Assembly (NCBI GenBank): GCA_038093515.1 | Contig: JBBPSI010000243.1 | Location: forward strand, 1-35,182 | DNA from: Butyriboletus loyo | Taxonomy: Eukaryota > Basidiomycota > Agaricomycetes > Boletales > Boletaceae | Direction of reading: 5' to 3' | DNA length: 35,182 bases | Shown: positions 20,190 to 28,723 of the stretch, one piece after another | Layout of the letters: each line of letters opens with the position of its first letter | Position numbering within the stretch: position 1 is the first letter of the stretch | Position numbers and translations under genes: made by a program | The notes under the pieces: model-generated | What the model was told of the DNA's origin: nothing | Seen by the model: the letters and a program-made list of their open reading frames with translations, nothing else | The model's database searches: none

Positions 20190-21166
20190 TCTTCGGCCAC
20201 CTTGGTTGCTGCTACGGGCAGCTTTTCTTCATCTTCGTTGAAGCACGCCTTGAGGACATTCAAGACGTCTTCCTGTTGTGTACCTCGACCTTTCAACTCG
20301 GACAAGTAGTCGACGAGTGGGGAGGGTTTTGACTCGGGTTGCGTGACGACGGCGGCGCGTGTGCGCTGAGGGTTGCGAGGGGGACGAGAGGGTGGTCCTC
20401 GGGGGTTCTGCCCATTGCGTGGAGAACGGGAATGATTGGTCGAACGACAGCCGACTTGGTGGCAGATGAAGCATTTGTTCTGCTTCATGTACTCCGCGCG
20501 TTGTACGGGAGTAAGTCGGACTGCATCGACGTCCATGGCGTTGGGGTCCCTTCTGTTGGGCGAGGGCTTCGAGGACGAGGAGAAGGTGGGGATGTAGCGC
20601 TTCCCTGCGCGGAGGTCGTCAATGCGCTTGTGCTGCGCGTGGAATGCGGATGTTTTCTCAGCCCATCCGGCAAGCGTGGTAGGGGGCTTCTCGCATGAGA
20701 GGACAGACTCAGCGAGGCGGGGGTCGAGGCCGCGAATGAACCACTCGATGAGCGCTTTCTCATCTATGATTCCCGACTTGGCGGCGAGGAGCTGGAACTC
20801 CGTGACGTATGTGTCGTAGCCGTCTTTCTTGTTTGCTCGGTTCTGGTTTAAGTTCCCGAGGTCGATGCGAGCACTCTCTCCAACGTCGAAGGGATGGAAG
20901 ACGCGATGAAAGTCTTCACAGACGGTGGTGAACTCCTTTTGTCGCGGAGTGGGATTTCCGTCTAGAAGAAGGCCCATCCAGCCTTCGGAGAACGTCTTGC
21001 CTTTCCCTTCGCTCATTTTCATGAGGAGGGCGTTGATTTTGGACTCGTCGTCGGGGAATGCATTTTGATTGGCGGCGAAGTAGGTACGCATGGCGAGGAG
21101 CCATCGTGAAGCGTCTTCATTGAGCCCAGAGAAGTCTTTGGGAATGATCTTTCCTTTGTCGGACAT
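20171..21166 (-). CDS. gag: Gag (capsid/nucleocapsid) of element B
   Basis: 331 aa, the same length as element A Gag and closely similar. Capsid-type helical region about 10-160 (DASRWLLAMRTYFAANQ, WFIRGLDPRLAESVLS), basic tail, and CFICHQVGCRSTNH at 232-245 giving C-x2-C-x4-C-x4-H. The C-terminus ends EEWPKDF. Its frame stays open upstream to the primer site with no ATG. It should build the particle and package the element RNA. Confidence 0.95.
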   Translation of the reverse strand: MSDKGKIIPKDFSGLNEDASRWLLAMRTYFAANQNAFPDDESKINALLMKMSEGKGKTFSEGWMGLLLDGNPTPRQKEFTTVCEDFHRVFHPFDVGESARIDLGNLNQNRANKKDGYDTYVTEFQLLAAKSGIIDEKALIEWFIRGLDPRLAESVLSCEKPPTTLAGWAEKTSAFHAQHKRIDDLRAGKRYIPTFSSSSKPSPNRRDPNAMDVDAVRLTPVQRAEYMKQNKCFICHQVGCRSTNHSRSPRNGQNPRGPPSRPPRNPQRTRAAVVTQPESKPSPLVDYLSELKGRGTQQEDVLNVLKACFNEDEEKLPVAATKVAEEWPKDF

Positions 21167-21553
21167 TTCGTCGTTTTCTTCGTCGTCAGAGGAGTCTGCG
21201 GGTGGAAAGTACGGAGGAGAGGGGGAACGGGAGTTGTGTGGGGAAACGTGTGGAGTTCTGTCGAGCCAGTCGTCGCTATATCCGTCGTCGCTGGGTGCTG
21301 GTTCGTCTTCCTGCCCTTGACCCTGGTCCTCGGGTTGGTAAGAGGGTTCGGGGTCTAGCTGGGGCAGAGGGGAAAACTGGGGTTCAGGGTTTGGCGGGGC
21401 GGGAGTGTGTGGTGGTGACGGGTTGTCGACGACGATGGGTTCCGGTTCGGGGGAGGGAACACGGAAAGAACGACCGACGCGTCTGGGACGTTGGATGGAA
21501 ATGTTGGGCGAGGGTGGGGCGGCTTTACTGCTGAAGAGCAGAAGCGAGGTGAA
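21167..21553 (-). other. Open Pro-rich extension upstream of element B gag
   Basis: About 129 codons are open in the gag frame back to the TAG inside the primer site. The translation (FRVPSPEPEPIVVDNPSPP, DPEPSYQPEDQGQGQ, GYSDDWLDRTPH) aligns with the extension of element A. A conserved CTTCTG-pyrimidine-CAG/TAAAGCCGCC block just after the primer site is shared by A, B and C and resembles a 3' splice site. Confidence 0.5.
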
Positions 21554-21554
21554 G

Positions 21555-21564
21555 ATCTAGTTCT
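21555..21564 (-). other. Self-primer binding site of element B
   Basis: Minus-strand AGAACTAGAT, two bases inside the 5' LTR end, complementary to minus-strand ATCTAGTTCT at 21727-21718 in the LTR. Confidence 0.7.
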
Positions 21565-21566
21565 TT

Positions 21567-21992
21567 TGTTACGCTGGGCGCTAACAATTGAACAGCGAGG
21601 AGGCACTCTGGAGTGGCCTCGAGACTCGTCAAGCGTTTCTGAGCTGGGTCTCAGACTATGTCTTAGTGCGCACACTAAGAGTCTGGAGTGAAGCTAATTG
21701 CTAGCAGGTTACTGCGTAGAACTAGATAATGTACATGGTGAAAAGGCAGAGCCTTTATACTACTGAGGTCTGCGCACAGACCATGTCCCTAATCGAGCCG
21801 CGAGAAGGGAAGTTACATATATGGAAGGAATACTCTAGAAGATTCCGGAGTATGAGGGAAAGCGCGTCCGTGCGCGAGAAATGATGAGTAAGCTAGAGCG
21901 GTTCGTACCGCTCAACGGGCACTAGCAAAAGGCTAGGCGAATGAAGTAGTCCCAACGGTAATGGAGAGAAAAAGTATACCACTACCGTAACA
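21567..21992 (-). repeat. 5' LTR of element B
   Basis: 426 bp, TGTTAC...TAACA on both strands, directly followed by the GTTGA duplication at 21993-21997. Confidence 0.95.
21718..21782 (-). promoter_or_regulatory. LTR core promoter of element B
   Basis: On the minus strand: GGTCTGTGCGCA (21782-21771), TATAAA (21759-21754), inferred transcript start ATCTAGTTCT at 21727, 32 nt after the TATA start. This is the same geometry as element A. Confidence 0.65.
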
Positions 21993-22955
21993 GTTGAGAG
22001 TCGCTATTCCCAAGTGAAGCTCGAGCTTTATGGACTATTCTGGGCCTTGCAAGCAGTCCAGATATTCATTTTCGGAGTTGCTAATCTTACAGTTGAAATG
22101 GATGCCAAATATGTCAAGGGAATGATCAATAACCTGGATTTGCAGCCCAACGTGACCATCAACCAATGGATCACAGGCATACTGCTTTTCCACTTCAAGT
22201 TTGTCCATGTACCTGCAGAAGGGCATACTGGCGCAGATGGTCTGTCTCAGAGACACCTCTCAGAGGATGATCCCCCCGAGGTGGATAACTTTGATGATTG
22301 GCTGGATGATTCCTATTCCTTTGTGATTGTATTGTTAAATGACCGATATCCCCTCCCTCTAGTCAACAGTGATCCATCAGATCTGCACCATCTGGTGTAT
22401 TATTCCCAGGCGGATCTGTATCAGATCCCCTTTATTAGCCTGGTTCCACCCAGTGCCTACCAAGCATTTTTATCTCCTGTCAAGTCGACTGATGAAATTA
22501 CACAGGTCATTGACCAAGTGATCCCTCACTCTTCAAAGGCAGTCTCCTGAGATGCTCGGATTCACTTGATCTGCGGTTTCTTGGAGACTCATGAGTATCC
22601 TGAGGGTATCTCCAATAAGGAGTTTCCTCCATTCTTGAATTCTGTGTTCCATTTTTTTATTCTTAATGGTTCCCTGTGGTGCCATGAGCCGCATGGGAAA
22701 CATCAATTGGTCGTGTCAGAGGAGCATTGGTATGGGCTGATTCAAGAAGCTCATGATGACCTCGGACACAAAGGTGTCTTCATGGTCTGTACTAGGTTGT
22801 TACTTCATTTTTGGTGGCCACAACTGGTGGACAACATCAAGTGGTAAATTAAAACATGCCATGAGTGTCAGGTCCGCCGGACAGCAAGGCTTCATATTCC
22901 ACCTTCTGTTCTGCTTATCAGTGGATTGTTTTACAAAGTTCATATTGATACCATG

Positions 22956-23773
22956 TGTTATGCTGGAGTGCGAAACAACTAGCAGCGAGCACTTGAATAG
23001 GGGCTCGAGCCTAATCGGGAAGATGGCTGACTCACGTAGATGACGCTATCGGGCTTCTGCAGAGCAAGTGTCGGCGAGATATTGTATGGTGGCGACCAGA
23101 CGAGATCGAGCTGAGACTTATCGGCTCTATCGGCAGATGGGGTATAAGCTAGATTGCTAGGCACTTAGTAGATGCATAGAATTAGCTAGGGAAGCTGTAC
23201 TATGCTAAGTATGCTGGTATATATACTGAATAGATATGGTGCACAGACCGAGCTGTGCGTGGCAGCGAGGGCAAAGGGTTATGAGTCTACTCAAGTCATA
23301 ACGGCGAATGGGGGAGCGGCAAAGTGCTGGTAATGAGGGAGTGAAGCTCTGGGTAAGATGGCGACATTGTCAGCGAATAAGAAGAGCTGAAGGCGAAGTG
23401 ACGATGTCCATGAGGCGAGCCCCACAGGGTAAAGGGGTGTGAACAGCGGAACCCTTGGATACGGGTCTGATGTGAAGGTACGACACATTGTAATCTAATC
23501 ATGTGCTAGTCACATGATGAACCAAATGTCATTGGATAAAGAATAAGAGGACGCGACAGCTCAGCTGTGGGTCTGGCCTGATGGGGCGACAAGATAGGGG
23601 CTATCTCAGTGTAGCGGCACTGAGACTCGCAGAACGACTGGGAAGTGGATGGCATCCACTTGGGCAACTGGGGGAGCGGGTGATGGGCAGCATTGCAAGA
23701 TGGTGGGGGCGGCGGGAACGCGTGAGCATGGGAAAACAAGTGGCGGGGTACACTTAGGGGTAAAACTGTAACA
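22956..23773 (-). mobile_element. Solo LTR, family C, in element D integrase
   Basis: 818 bp, TGTTATG...TAACA, flanked by CCATG (22951-22955 and 23774-23778). Removal rejoins KVHIDTM to LMSRAG in the integrase core. Opposite in orientation to the copy at 13739. Confidence 0.94.
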
Positions 23774-24739
23774 CCATGCTCATGTCTAGGGCTGGCAGTT
23801 ATTGCCATATAGTCCAGGTGCAGTGTGCATTATCTGCATTTCCGGAGTGGCAAATGCTTTGCTCTGAAAATGCTTCCACCCTTGCTTCATTCATCTTTGA
23901 AGATATCCTATGTCATTGGGGTGCCATTTCCAAATTGTTACTGACAATGGACCAAGCTTTGTTCAAGCTTTGGATGTTTTGGCAGCACGTTACCATGTCT
24001 GTCATATCCGGATTTCTCCCTACAACTCCCAAGTCAATGGGATTGTTGAGCGACATCACTATGATGTCTGGGAGGCCATCATTAAAACAACCCTGGGAGA
24101 CAAGTCGTGCTGGCCATGCACAGCACACTCTGTCTTTTGGGCAGAACAGGTGACCATAAAGCGGTCAACTGGTCTATCACCTTATTTCATGGCTCACGGA
24201 ATCGAGCCCATATTTCCGTTTGATATATCCGAAGTAACATTCCTTGTTCCACTTCCAGATGCTGATTCTTTCTCCACTTCTGAGCTTATAGCATTTTGAG
24301 CTTGACAGTTACAAAAGCACCAAGAGGATCTCGAATTGATAGAAGCAAAGGTCCTCAAGGCTTGATTTGATTACTCAAGCAGTTTGAAGCCTTATTCAAG
24401 AACCGAATCCAGGATTATGACTTCTGTTCTGGAACTCTAGTGCTTGTCTGGAATACCCATGTCAAGAAGGAGTTGAACCGGAAAATGAAGCCAAGATACT
24501 TAGGACCTATGGTCATTCTTCACAGGACAACTGGCGGTTCCTATATCCTGGCGGAGTTGGATGGGTCAATCTCAAGGCTGCATTATGCAGCATTCTGATT
24601 ACTCCCTTATCATCCAAGAACTACCCTCTTACCATTGGTTACAGGAGTATTTGACCAGTACAACAATGATCTCACTCAAGATGAAATAGAGGATGGCAAG
24701 CTGGTAGAAGATGAACCAGCTTGTCTTAACCTCAAATAA

Positions 24740-25203
24740 CCATGTTCGATGCTCTGGAAACCTATTTCACCCTGGGATTTGTCCGGAAATCTGTTTCACC
24801 CCAGGATTTGTCCAGTGCTCTCTTACATCCTCTCATACTTCAATGAAAAAGAAACTAAACAAACCAGGATTATGATCACACCTCTCAAGTATAAAACAAA
24901 GACAAAAAACAAAGATAAAAACAAATACAGGATAAAAACCTGAAACAAATATTATGATATGCTCTGTTTCTTCCGTCTCTAAGATGTCGCTGATATCTGA
25001 ATTGTGCATCTTGTGAGACACTTATATAAATTCAGACTTCTACCGCATGAAGAGGTGCCATGCTCATTTTTCTGTAGTATCTGCGATCCGGGAAGTTGGA
25101 AGAAAGATTAATGATGGACCAGGACAGTGTTGTAGATGAAGTTTCTTATTTCTCCCTTCTTGACACTTACTAAATTCTCACCCTTACAAAGTTTGCCTAG
25201 TGA
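24740..25203. other. Gene-free stretch after element D with a short direct repeat
   Basis: Two 23-bp copies (24762-24784 and 24791-24813, three mismatches, period 29) of a TTTCACCC/GGATTTGTCC unit lie just after the element D stop. An A-rich run follows (24845-24950), with TATATAAA near 25024. It may be a decayed 3' end or LTR of element D, but no terminal repeat could be matched. Confidence 0.4.
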
Positions 25204-25805
25204 TCACAGAATGGTCACACACAGAATCACACACAGAAATACGGAATCAAGACGGTTGGGATACAGTGGAAGTTTGTACATGACATGTGACAGACTATAA
25301 GAAGGGAATTGGGATTGACTCTCCAACTCCTCCAACATCTCCTCTAGCTCCAACTCCACCTCCCTCAAATGAGCCTGCATGCAGTGGATCTGCGCTGCAG
25401 TCTGTACCTGAGCTACCTTCCCGATGCCTTCGCCTTTCCTTTGCCCTTGTCGCGTGGTGCCACCTCTTCTGGGTTGCTGGAGTCAATAATGAGCTGGGAT
25501 GGTTGTCGTTGTGCCGCTCTGCCTTTTTGCTCTGCAAACATCAATTCGGATCCTTGGAATGGAGAGGTGTACTTACCGGGTTGCTTTCCCTTCCTTTCTG
25601 GCTTCGCACAGAACCAGGATTTGTTGCATGCGATTTTGAGCAATGTGCACTTGATGCATGACCACCCAGGTTCTCCTTGACATGGAATTTGAAGCACCTT
25701 GCATTTGCCACAAGGCACCTTGTTGACGGTGTCATCCTGGGGAGTAGGGACACCTATTTCTTCCTCCTCATCCTCCTCCTCCTCTGGGGTTGGATGGGTG
25801 CACTT

Positions 25806-26376
25806 CTGAATCATTAGTAAAAAACAGATGTAATGGGAATAGTTACTGTTATAATCATAACATTTATTCGTACACTTTCATTTTGGACTTAGTCGCTTTG
25901 CTTCAACTTTCACTTTCAAAGGTCATGTGACATAGCGCATGTGATCGTGGGAACTTACATGTGATCTCCTTCTGACTAAGCATATGATGTCATGGCCTAG
26001 ACCAGGCCTAGACTCTATGACGTCACAACACATGTATTTAATCTCTGTTTTACTTCTCTTCTTTTTGATCCCTGCGCCTCGTGTGGTTAATCACCGTTGC
26101 GCTTCTCTTCTTTAGTCTAGCCATGTATAGTAGTTCATCTCACGCACAGCATGGTCTGTGCGCATCTTTGTATAATATATAAGGGCTCGTGGTTAGACTA
26201 GGATTCCCTAGTTTTAACCACTTGTCTATTCGCTGGCAACAGTTGAGGGCTAAGCTAAGACTCCTAGTTCATACTTGCCAGGTACTTGTGTATACCTGCA
26301 ACTGTAGTGGACCGCTTGTGGCAACGGTATTCGCACTAGCATTTGACTGTGCGTTGCTTGCGCAGCAGTTACTCAC
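25806..26376 (-). other. H2 intron 2 carrying an F LTR
   Basis: GTGAGT donor at 26376 and GATTCAG acceptor ending at 25806, with TACTAAT branch site near 25814-25820. Subtracting the 521-bp LTR and 5-bp TSD leaves a 45-nt intron of normal fungal size. Confidence 0.65.
25847..26367 (+). mobile_element. Solo LTR, family F, in H2 intron 2
   Basis: 521 bp flanked by GTTAC (25842-25846 and 26368-26372). It begins TGTTATAATC and ends GCAGCA. The promoter motif GGTCTGTGCGCA (26153-26164) precedes TATAATATATAAG on the plus strand, which sets the orientation. Confidence 0.88.
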
Positions 26377-26681
26377 CTTTCATAACCATGGAACGACAAC
26401 CTTCATTGTCCACCCTGACCTCCCAGCCTCAGGTGCCCCCCATCCTCTTGCACCACCTTGGGATCCTCAATTTGGAATAATCCCGCACTCTTCAGTGTGC
26501 TTTGTTCCTTTTCCTCTTTGACCTGCACCTTTTCCTTCACTGCCTCTTCTTGCACTTTCTGTTCTCCACTCCACTTGTCATGTTGGCGCTCCGCTTCTTG
26601 GAGCTGGCTGGATGTTTCTGGCGATATCAAGGGTCCAGCATTCACCTCCAATCCCATGGTCATTGTGAAATGAAGGGCGCT

Positions 26682-26731
26682 CTGTAGGAGTTAGCTGCGA
26701 AAGGGGGAGAAACACGAGGCAGAATACTCAC
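26682..26731 (-). other. H2 intron 1 (50 nt)
   Basis: GTGAGT donor and CTACAG acceptor on the minus strand. Joins WDRVM to SALHFTMTMG in phase 0. Confidence 0.6.
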
Positions 26732-26923
26732 CATTACCCTATCCCATTCCTGAATCCAGAACTCCTGCTCCTCGTGCAGATTATCATTGTTGTCTGGACA
26801 GGTGTGCGCTGCCGTGTCCACCACTTCCACTGCTGCTGTGATCCATTCTTGCACGATTGCTCTTGGATCCTCCACCCTTGGGCCTTGGGATGCTGTGAGG
26901 AGTTCATTGAGGCAGAAAGACAT

Positions 26924-27233
26924 GGTGGAGAAGTGATGAGGTGGATGGATGGAGGGATGGAGTGGTGTACAGGAGAAAGGAAGGAAAGCGCGGACAATCA
27001 GCAATCAGCAAGTTTTTGTTTGTGCATGTGTTGCCACACCACTTACATCAGCATCACGTGACTGACTGAGGATGGTCAGAATCAGAGACCCCCATGGATA
27101 TAGAGAATATATATCCTCTAGGTTGCAAATCGCTCCTTTTCCTTGAAATTCAGCACTTACATGCAGCACAAACAACCACTCTGCAACTATCTCCACTTCC
27201 ATTCCTTTTCCATATCGAGTTCCATCTTATTCC
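26924..27233. other. Upstream flank of H2
   Basis: No coding segment is supported. A purine-rich GGATGGATGGAGGGATGGAG tract sits at about 26941-26960 just before the H2 start. The rest looks unique and ends at the F3 LTR. Confidence 0.4.
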
Positions 27234-27553
27234 TGTTATGACAACGAAGTTATCAGGCACACGGGGTTCCGCAACTGTTGCAGTACTACACAGGTACTGG
27301 CGATGGTAATGAGGAATAGCTCAGGACCTTAATCTCTCAACTGTTGCCAGCGAATAGACAAGTGGTTAAAGCTAGGGAATCCTAGCCGCAACCACAAGCC
27401 CTTTATATTACAAGGGAATGCGCACAGACCATGCAGTGTGTGAGACTAGTTACTATACATGTATATACAAAGGAGTCACGAGTCCACAATGATGGGAAAT
27501 AGAAGTCAATGGTGATCAAAAAGAAGAGAAGCAAACGGAGATTAAATACATGA
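27234..27553 (-). mobile_element. Truncated LTR, family F (copy F3, divergent)
   Basis: Starts TGTTATGACAACG and shares CAACTGTTGCCAGCGAATAG, the TATA region and the GATTAAATACATG block with other F LTRs. It stops where F4 begins, so the U3 part is missing. Confidence 0.75.
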
Positions 27554-27857
27554 TGTTACGCTAGCAATGCACGGTCGAATGCCAGTACGAATACTTTGTC
27601 ACACAGGGTCCACTACAGTTGCAGGTATACACAAATACCTGGCAAGTATGAACGAGGAGTTTCAGCTTAGTCCTCAACTGTTGCCAGCGAATAGACAAGT
27701 GGTTAAAACTAGGGAATCCTAGTCTAACCACGAGCCCTTTTATATTGTACAAGGATGCGCACAGACCATGCTGTACGTGTGAGGAATTACTATACATGGC
27801 TAGACTAAAGAAGAGAAGCGCAGCGGTGATTAACCACACGAGGCGCGGGGATCATAA
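27554..27857 (-). mobile_element. Truncated LTR, family F (copy F4), abutting F3
   Basis: Starts TGTTACGC and follows the F LTR consensus, including TGCGCACAGACC at 27756-27767, up to GATCATAA near 27857. It then breaks into copia sequence. It probably inserted in F3, and both lost their distal parts in a later deletion. Confidence 0.75.
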
Positions 27858-28240
27858 TAAAGCACAAGTCCTTGCTCACAAGAAGCACTTTATGAAGACT
27901 TTGGAGAGTCGAGACTTGGAGAAGCGAAAGAATATTTAGGCATGCGGATTACCAGGGATTGAAGAAACCATACCCTGAGGCTGGATCAGTGCGATTACGC
28001 ACAGAAGGTCATAAAATGATTCAAGCTTGAAAATGCAAAACCCGCATGCACACCTCTTCCTTCTGGTTACAACCCTTCACCATCAACCACCGAAGCATTG
28101 CCATCTTTGCGTTCACAATATCAATCTGTCATCGGATCACTCCTATTCTGTTACATTTGCTTATTTCGCACTCTGTACATTTCTAGAGTGTTACCTTAGT
28201 CATACTGTCAGCCACATTGTGGCGCATTATTTACAGTTGT
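27858..28240 (+). pseudogene. Ty1/copia reverse transcriptase remnant
   Basis: The plus-strand translation recovers the C-terminal RT region. Recognisable blocks are KKHFMKTLESRDL, then after a one-base shift GEAKEYLGMRITRD, LRLDQCDYAQKVIK, and SQYQSVIGSLLFC, with a shifted tail containing YLSHTVSHIVAHYLQLL. Stops (TGA after ITRD and after KVIK) make it inactive. It is not contiguous in the usual order with the copia gag piece downstream, so two copies or an LTR junction are likely. Confidence 0.78.
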
Positions 28241-28382
28241 TGTAGCGCTTCGCATGTAGCTTGGAGTTCACTGTCTTCATCCCCCAGTTTCTGACAGTGA
28301 GCTCCAGGTATGTGAAGTTAGATTTACTCGAATATATAGTTTCTGACAGTGAGCTCCAGCTGGGATATTCCAACTGTTAACA
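28238..28382 (+). repeat. Possible short copia LTR with internal duplication
   Basis: Bounded by TGTTG and TTAACA and followed directly by a primer site, so it may be an LTR of about 145 bp or its 3' part. It contains an exact 22-bp direct repeat (28286-28307 and 28338-28359). The left boundary is a guess. Confidence 0.4.
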
Positions 28383-28398
28383 GGTTATGAGCCCTGCG
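28383..28398 (+). other. Copia primer binding site, complementary to the initiator tRNA-Met anticodon arm
   Basis: GGTTATGAGCCCTGCG is complementary to the anticodon-arm sequence CGCAGGGCUCAUAACC of yeast initiator tRNA-Met as I recall it. Drosophila copia is known to prime from an internally cleaved half of this tRNA. The site follows a TTAACA LTR-like end and precedes a copia gag start. Confidence 0.65.
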
Positions 28399-28512
28399 CT
28401 CTAGTCGCATCACAATTGTTCGCGCTACATCGCCGAAAATACTTCAAAGTCCACCTCCGTGCACCAAAACCACACTTCATTGCTGCTATCCACCCCCATT
28501 CTATCCAAAACC

Positions 28513-28723
28513 ATGTCTGATCACCAACAACACTCCCATCGCATCCAACACCTCACTGGCCCTAACTACGTTACCTGGAGCGAGGAGATGAAGGCACTGT
28601 TCCGCTCCAAGGGACTCTGGAGACTTGTAGATGGAAAAGAGGTTTGACCTTCTACTTCTGGAGCAGACCAGACAGCCTGGGACATCAAGCAGGACAGGGC
28701 AGCTGGCGAGTTGATGCTGAATA
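28513..28723 (+). pseudogene. Ty1/copia gag, N-terminal fragment
   Basis: The ATG at 28513 opens a frame with the copia Gag signature LTGPNYVTWSEEMKALF and GLWRLVDG. A TGA at 28645-28647 interrupts it (possibly a former CGA), after which the same frame gives TAWDIKQDRAAGELML, also typical. It is cut at 28723 by the left LTR of element C. Confidence 0.8.

Larger units (their letters stand above)
14871..21992 (-). mobile_element. Ty3/gypsy chromovirus, element B (nearly intact)
   Basis: 7122-bp minus-strand element flanked by GTTGA (14866-14870 and 21993-21997) in the RNase H region of element D. It carries gag and pol open from end to end and an ORF3 with a single internal TGA, plus primer site, polypurine tract and both LTRs. 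It is the best candidate here for a recently active A-family copy. The LTRs differ at about 15 sites, all packed into about 180 bp around the promoter. Confidence 0.97.
13369..24739 (+). pseudogene. Ty3/gypsy element D, degraded RT-RNaseH-integrase remnant split by three insertions
   Basis: Four plus-strand coding segments (about 13369-13738, 14559-14870, 21993-22955, 23774-24739) read as one pol when the inserted elements and one TSD copy each are removed. In order: RT (VILQDKIPHHTIPFVDDLP, NVGTTVSAKNFVLAAPD), RT tail and RNase H (FLGMCGVLQIFICDFAKLA, EVFLAVDTSVIAVGFILSQ, then across element B KVESRYSQVKLELYGL), integrase zinc region (AHDDLGHKG, CHECQ), core (FIFEDILC, NSQVNGIVE) and a C-terminal tail (LNRKMKPRYLGPMVV). 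Stops and one-base shifts are frequent. The 5' half (gag, protease, N-terminal RT) is missing. It belongs to a lineage distinct from A, B and C, and no chromodomain was seen. No LTR of its own was identified. Confidence 0.88.
25204..26923 (-). pseudogene. Host hypothetical gene H2 with Zn2Cys6-like cluster (remnant, LTR in an intron)
   Basis: Exon 1 (26923-26732, 64 codons from ATG, MSFCLNELLTASQGP) is helical and acidic. Exon 2 (26681-26377) is Glu/Lys/Gln-rich. Exon 3 (25805 downward) has an acidic run, then cysteines spaced C-x2-C-x6-C-x7-C-x2-C-x6-C (CGKCKVLQIPC and CIKCTLLKIAC), the spacing of a fungal Zn2Cys6 binuclear cluster, then a basic region and a predicted coiled coil (REVELELEEMLEELE). 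Such clusters usually sit at the N-terminus of transcription factors; here it is central. Lesions: a likely one-base shift near the G run at about 26430, TGA at 26382-26380, and a one-base shift near 25420 before the coiled coil. Exon-intron joints are otherwise clean. It may be a multi-copy agaricomycete family rather than a classical regulator. Confidence 0.55.

Noticed and set aside
4837..21992. Large inverted repeat of functional meaning (A plus, B minus)
   Set aside because: Separate target duplications in different older elements (AACAG in KDZ, GTTGA in D) show two independent insertions. The inverted arrangement is incidental, though it could affect stability.
22014..22550. Possible host gene of 178 codons
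   Set aside because: Its translation is the RNase H and connection region of element D and joins the upstream half once element B is excised.
27229..27233. ATTCC as TSD of the F3 LTR
   Set aside because: The distal end of F3 is missing, so no partner copy can be shown.
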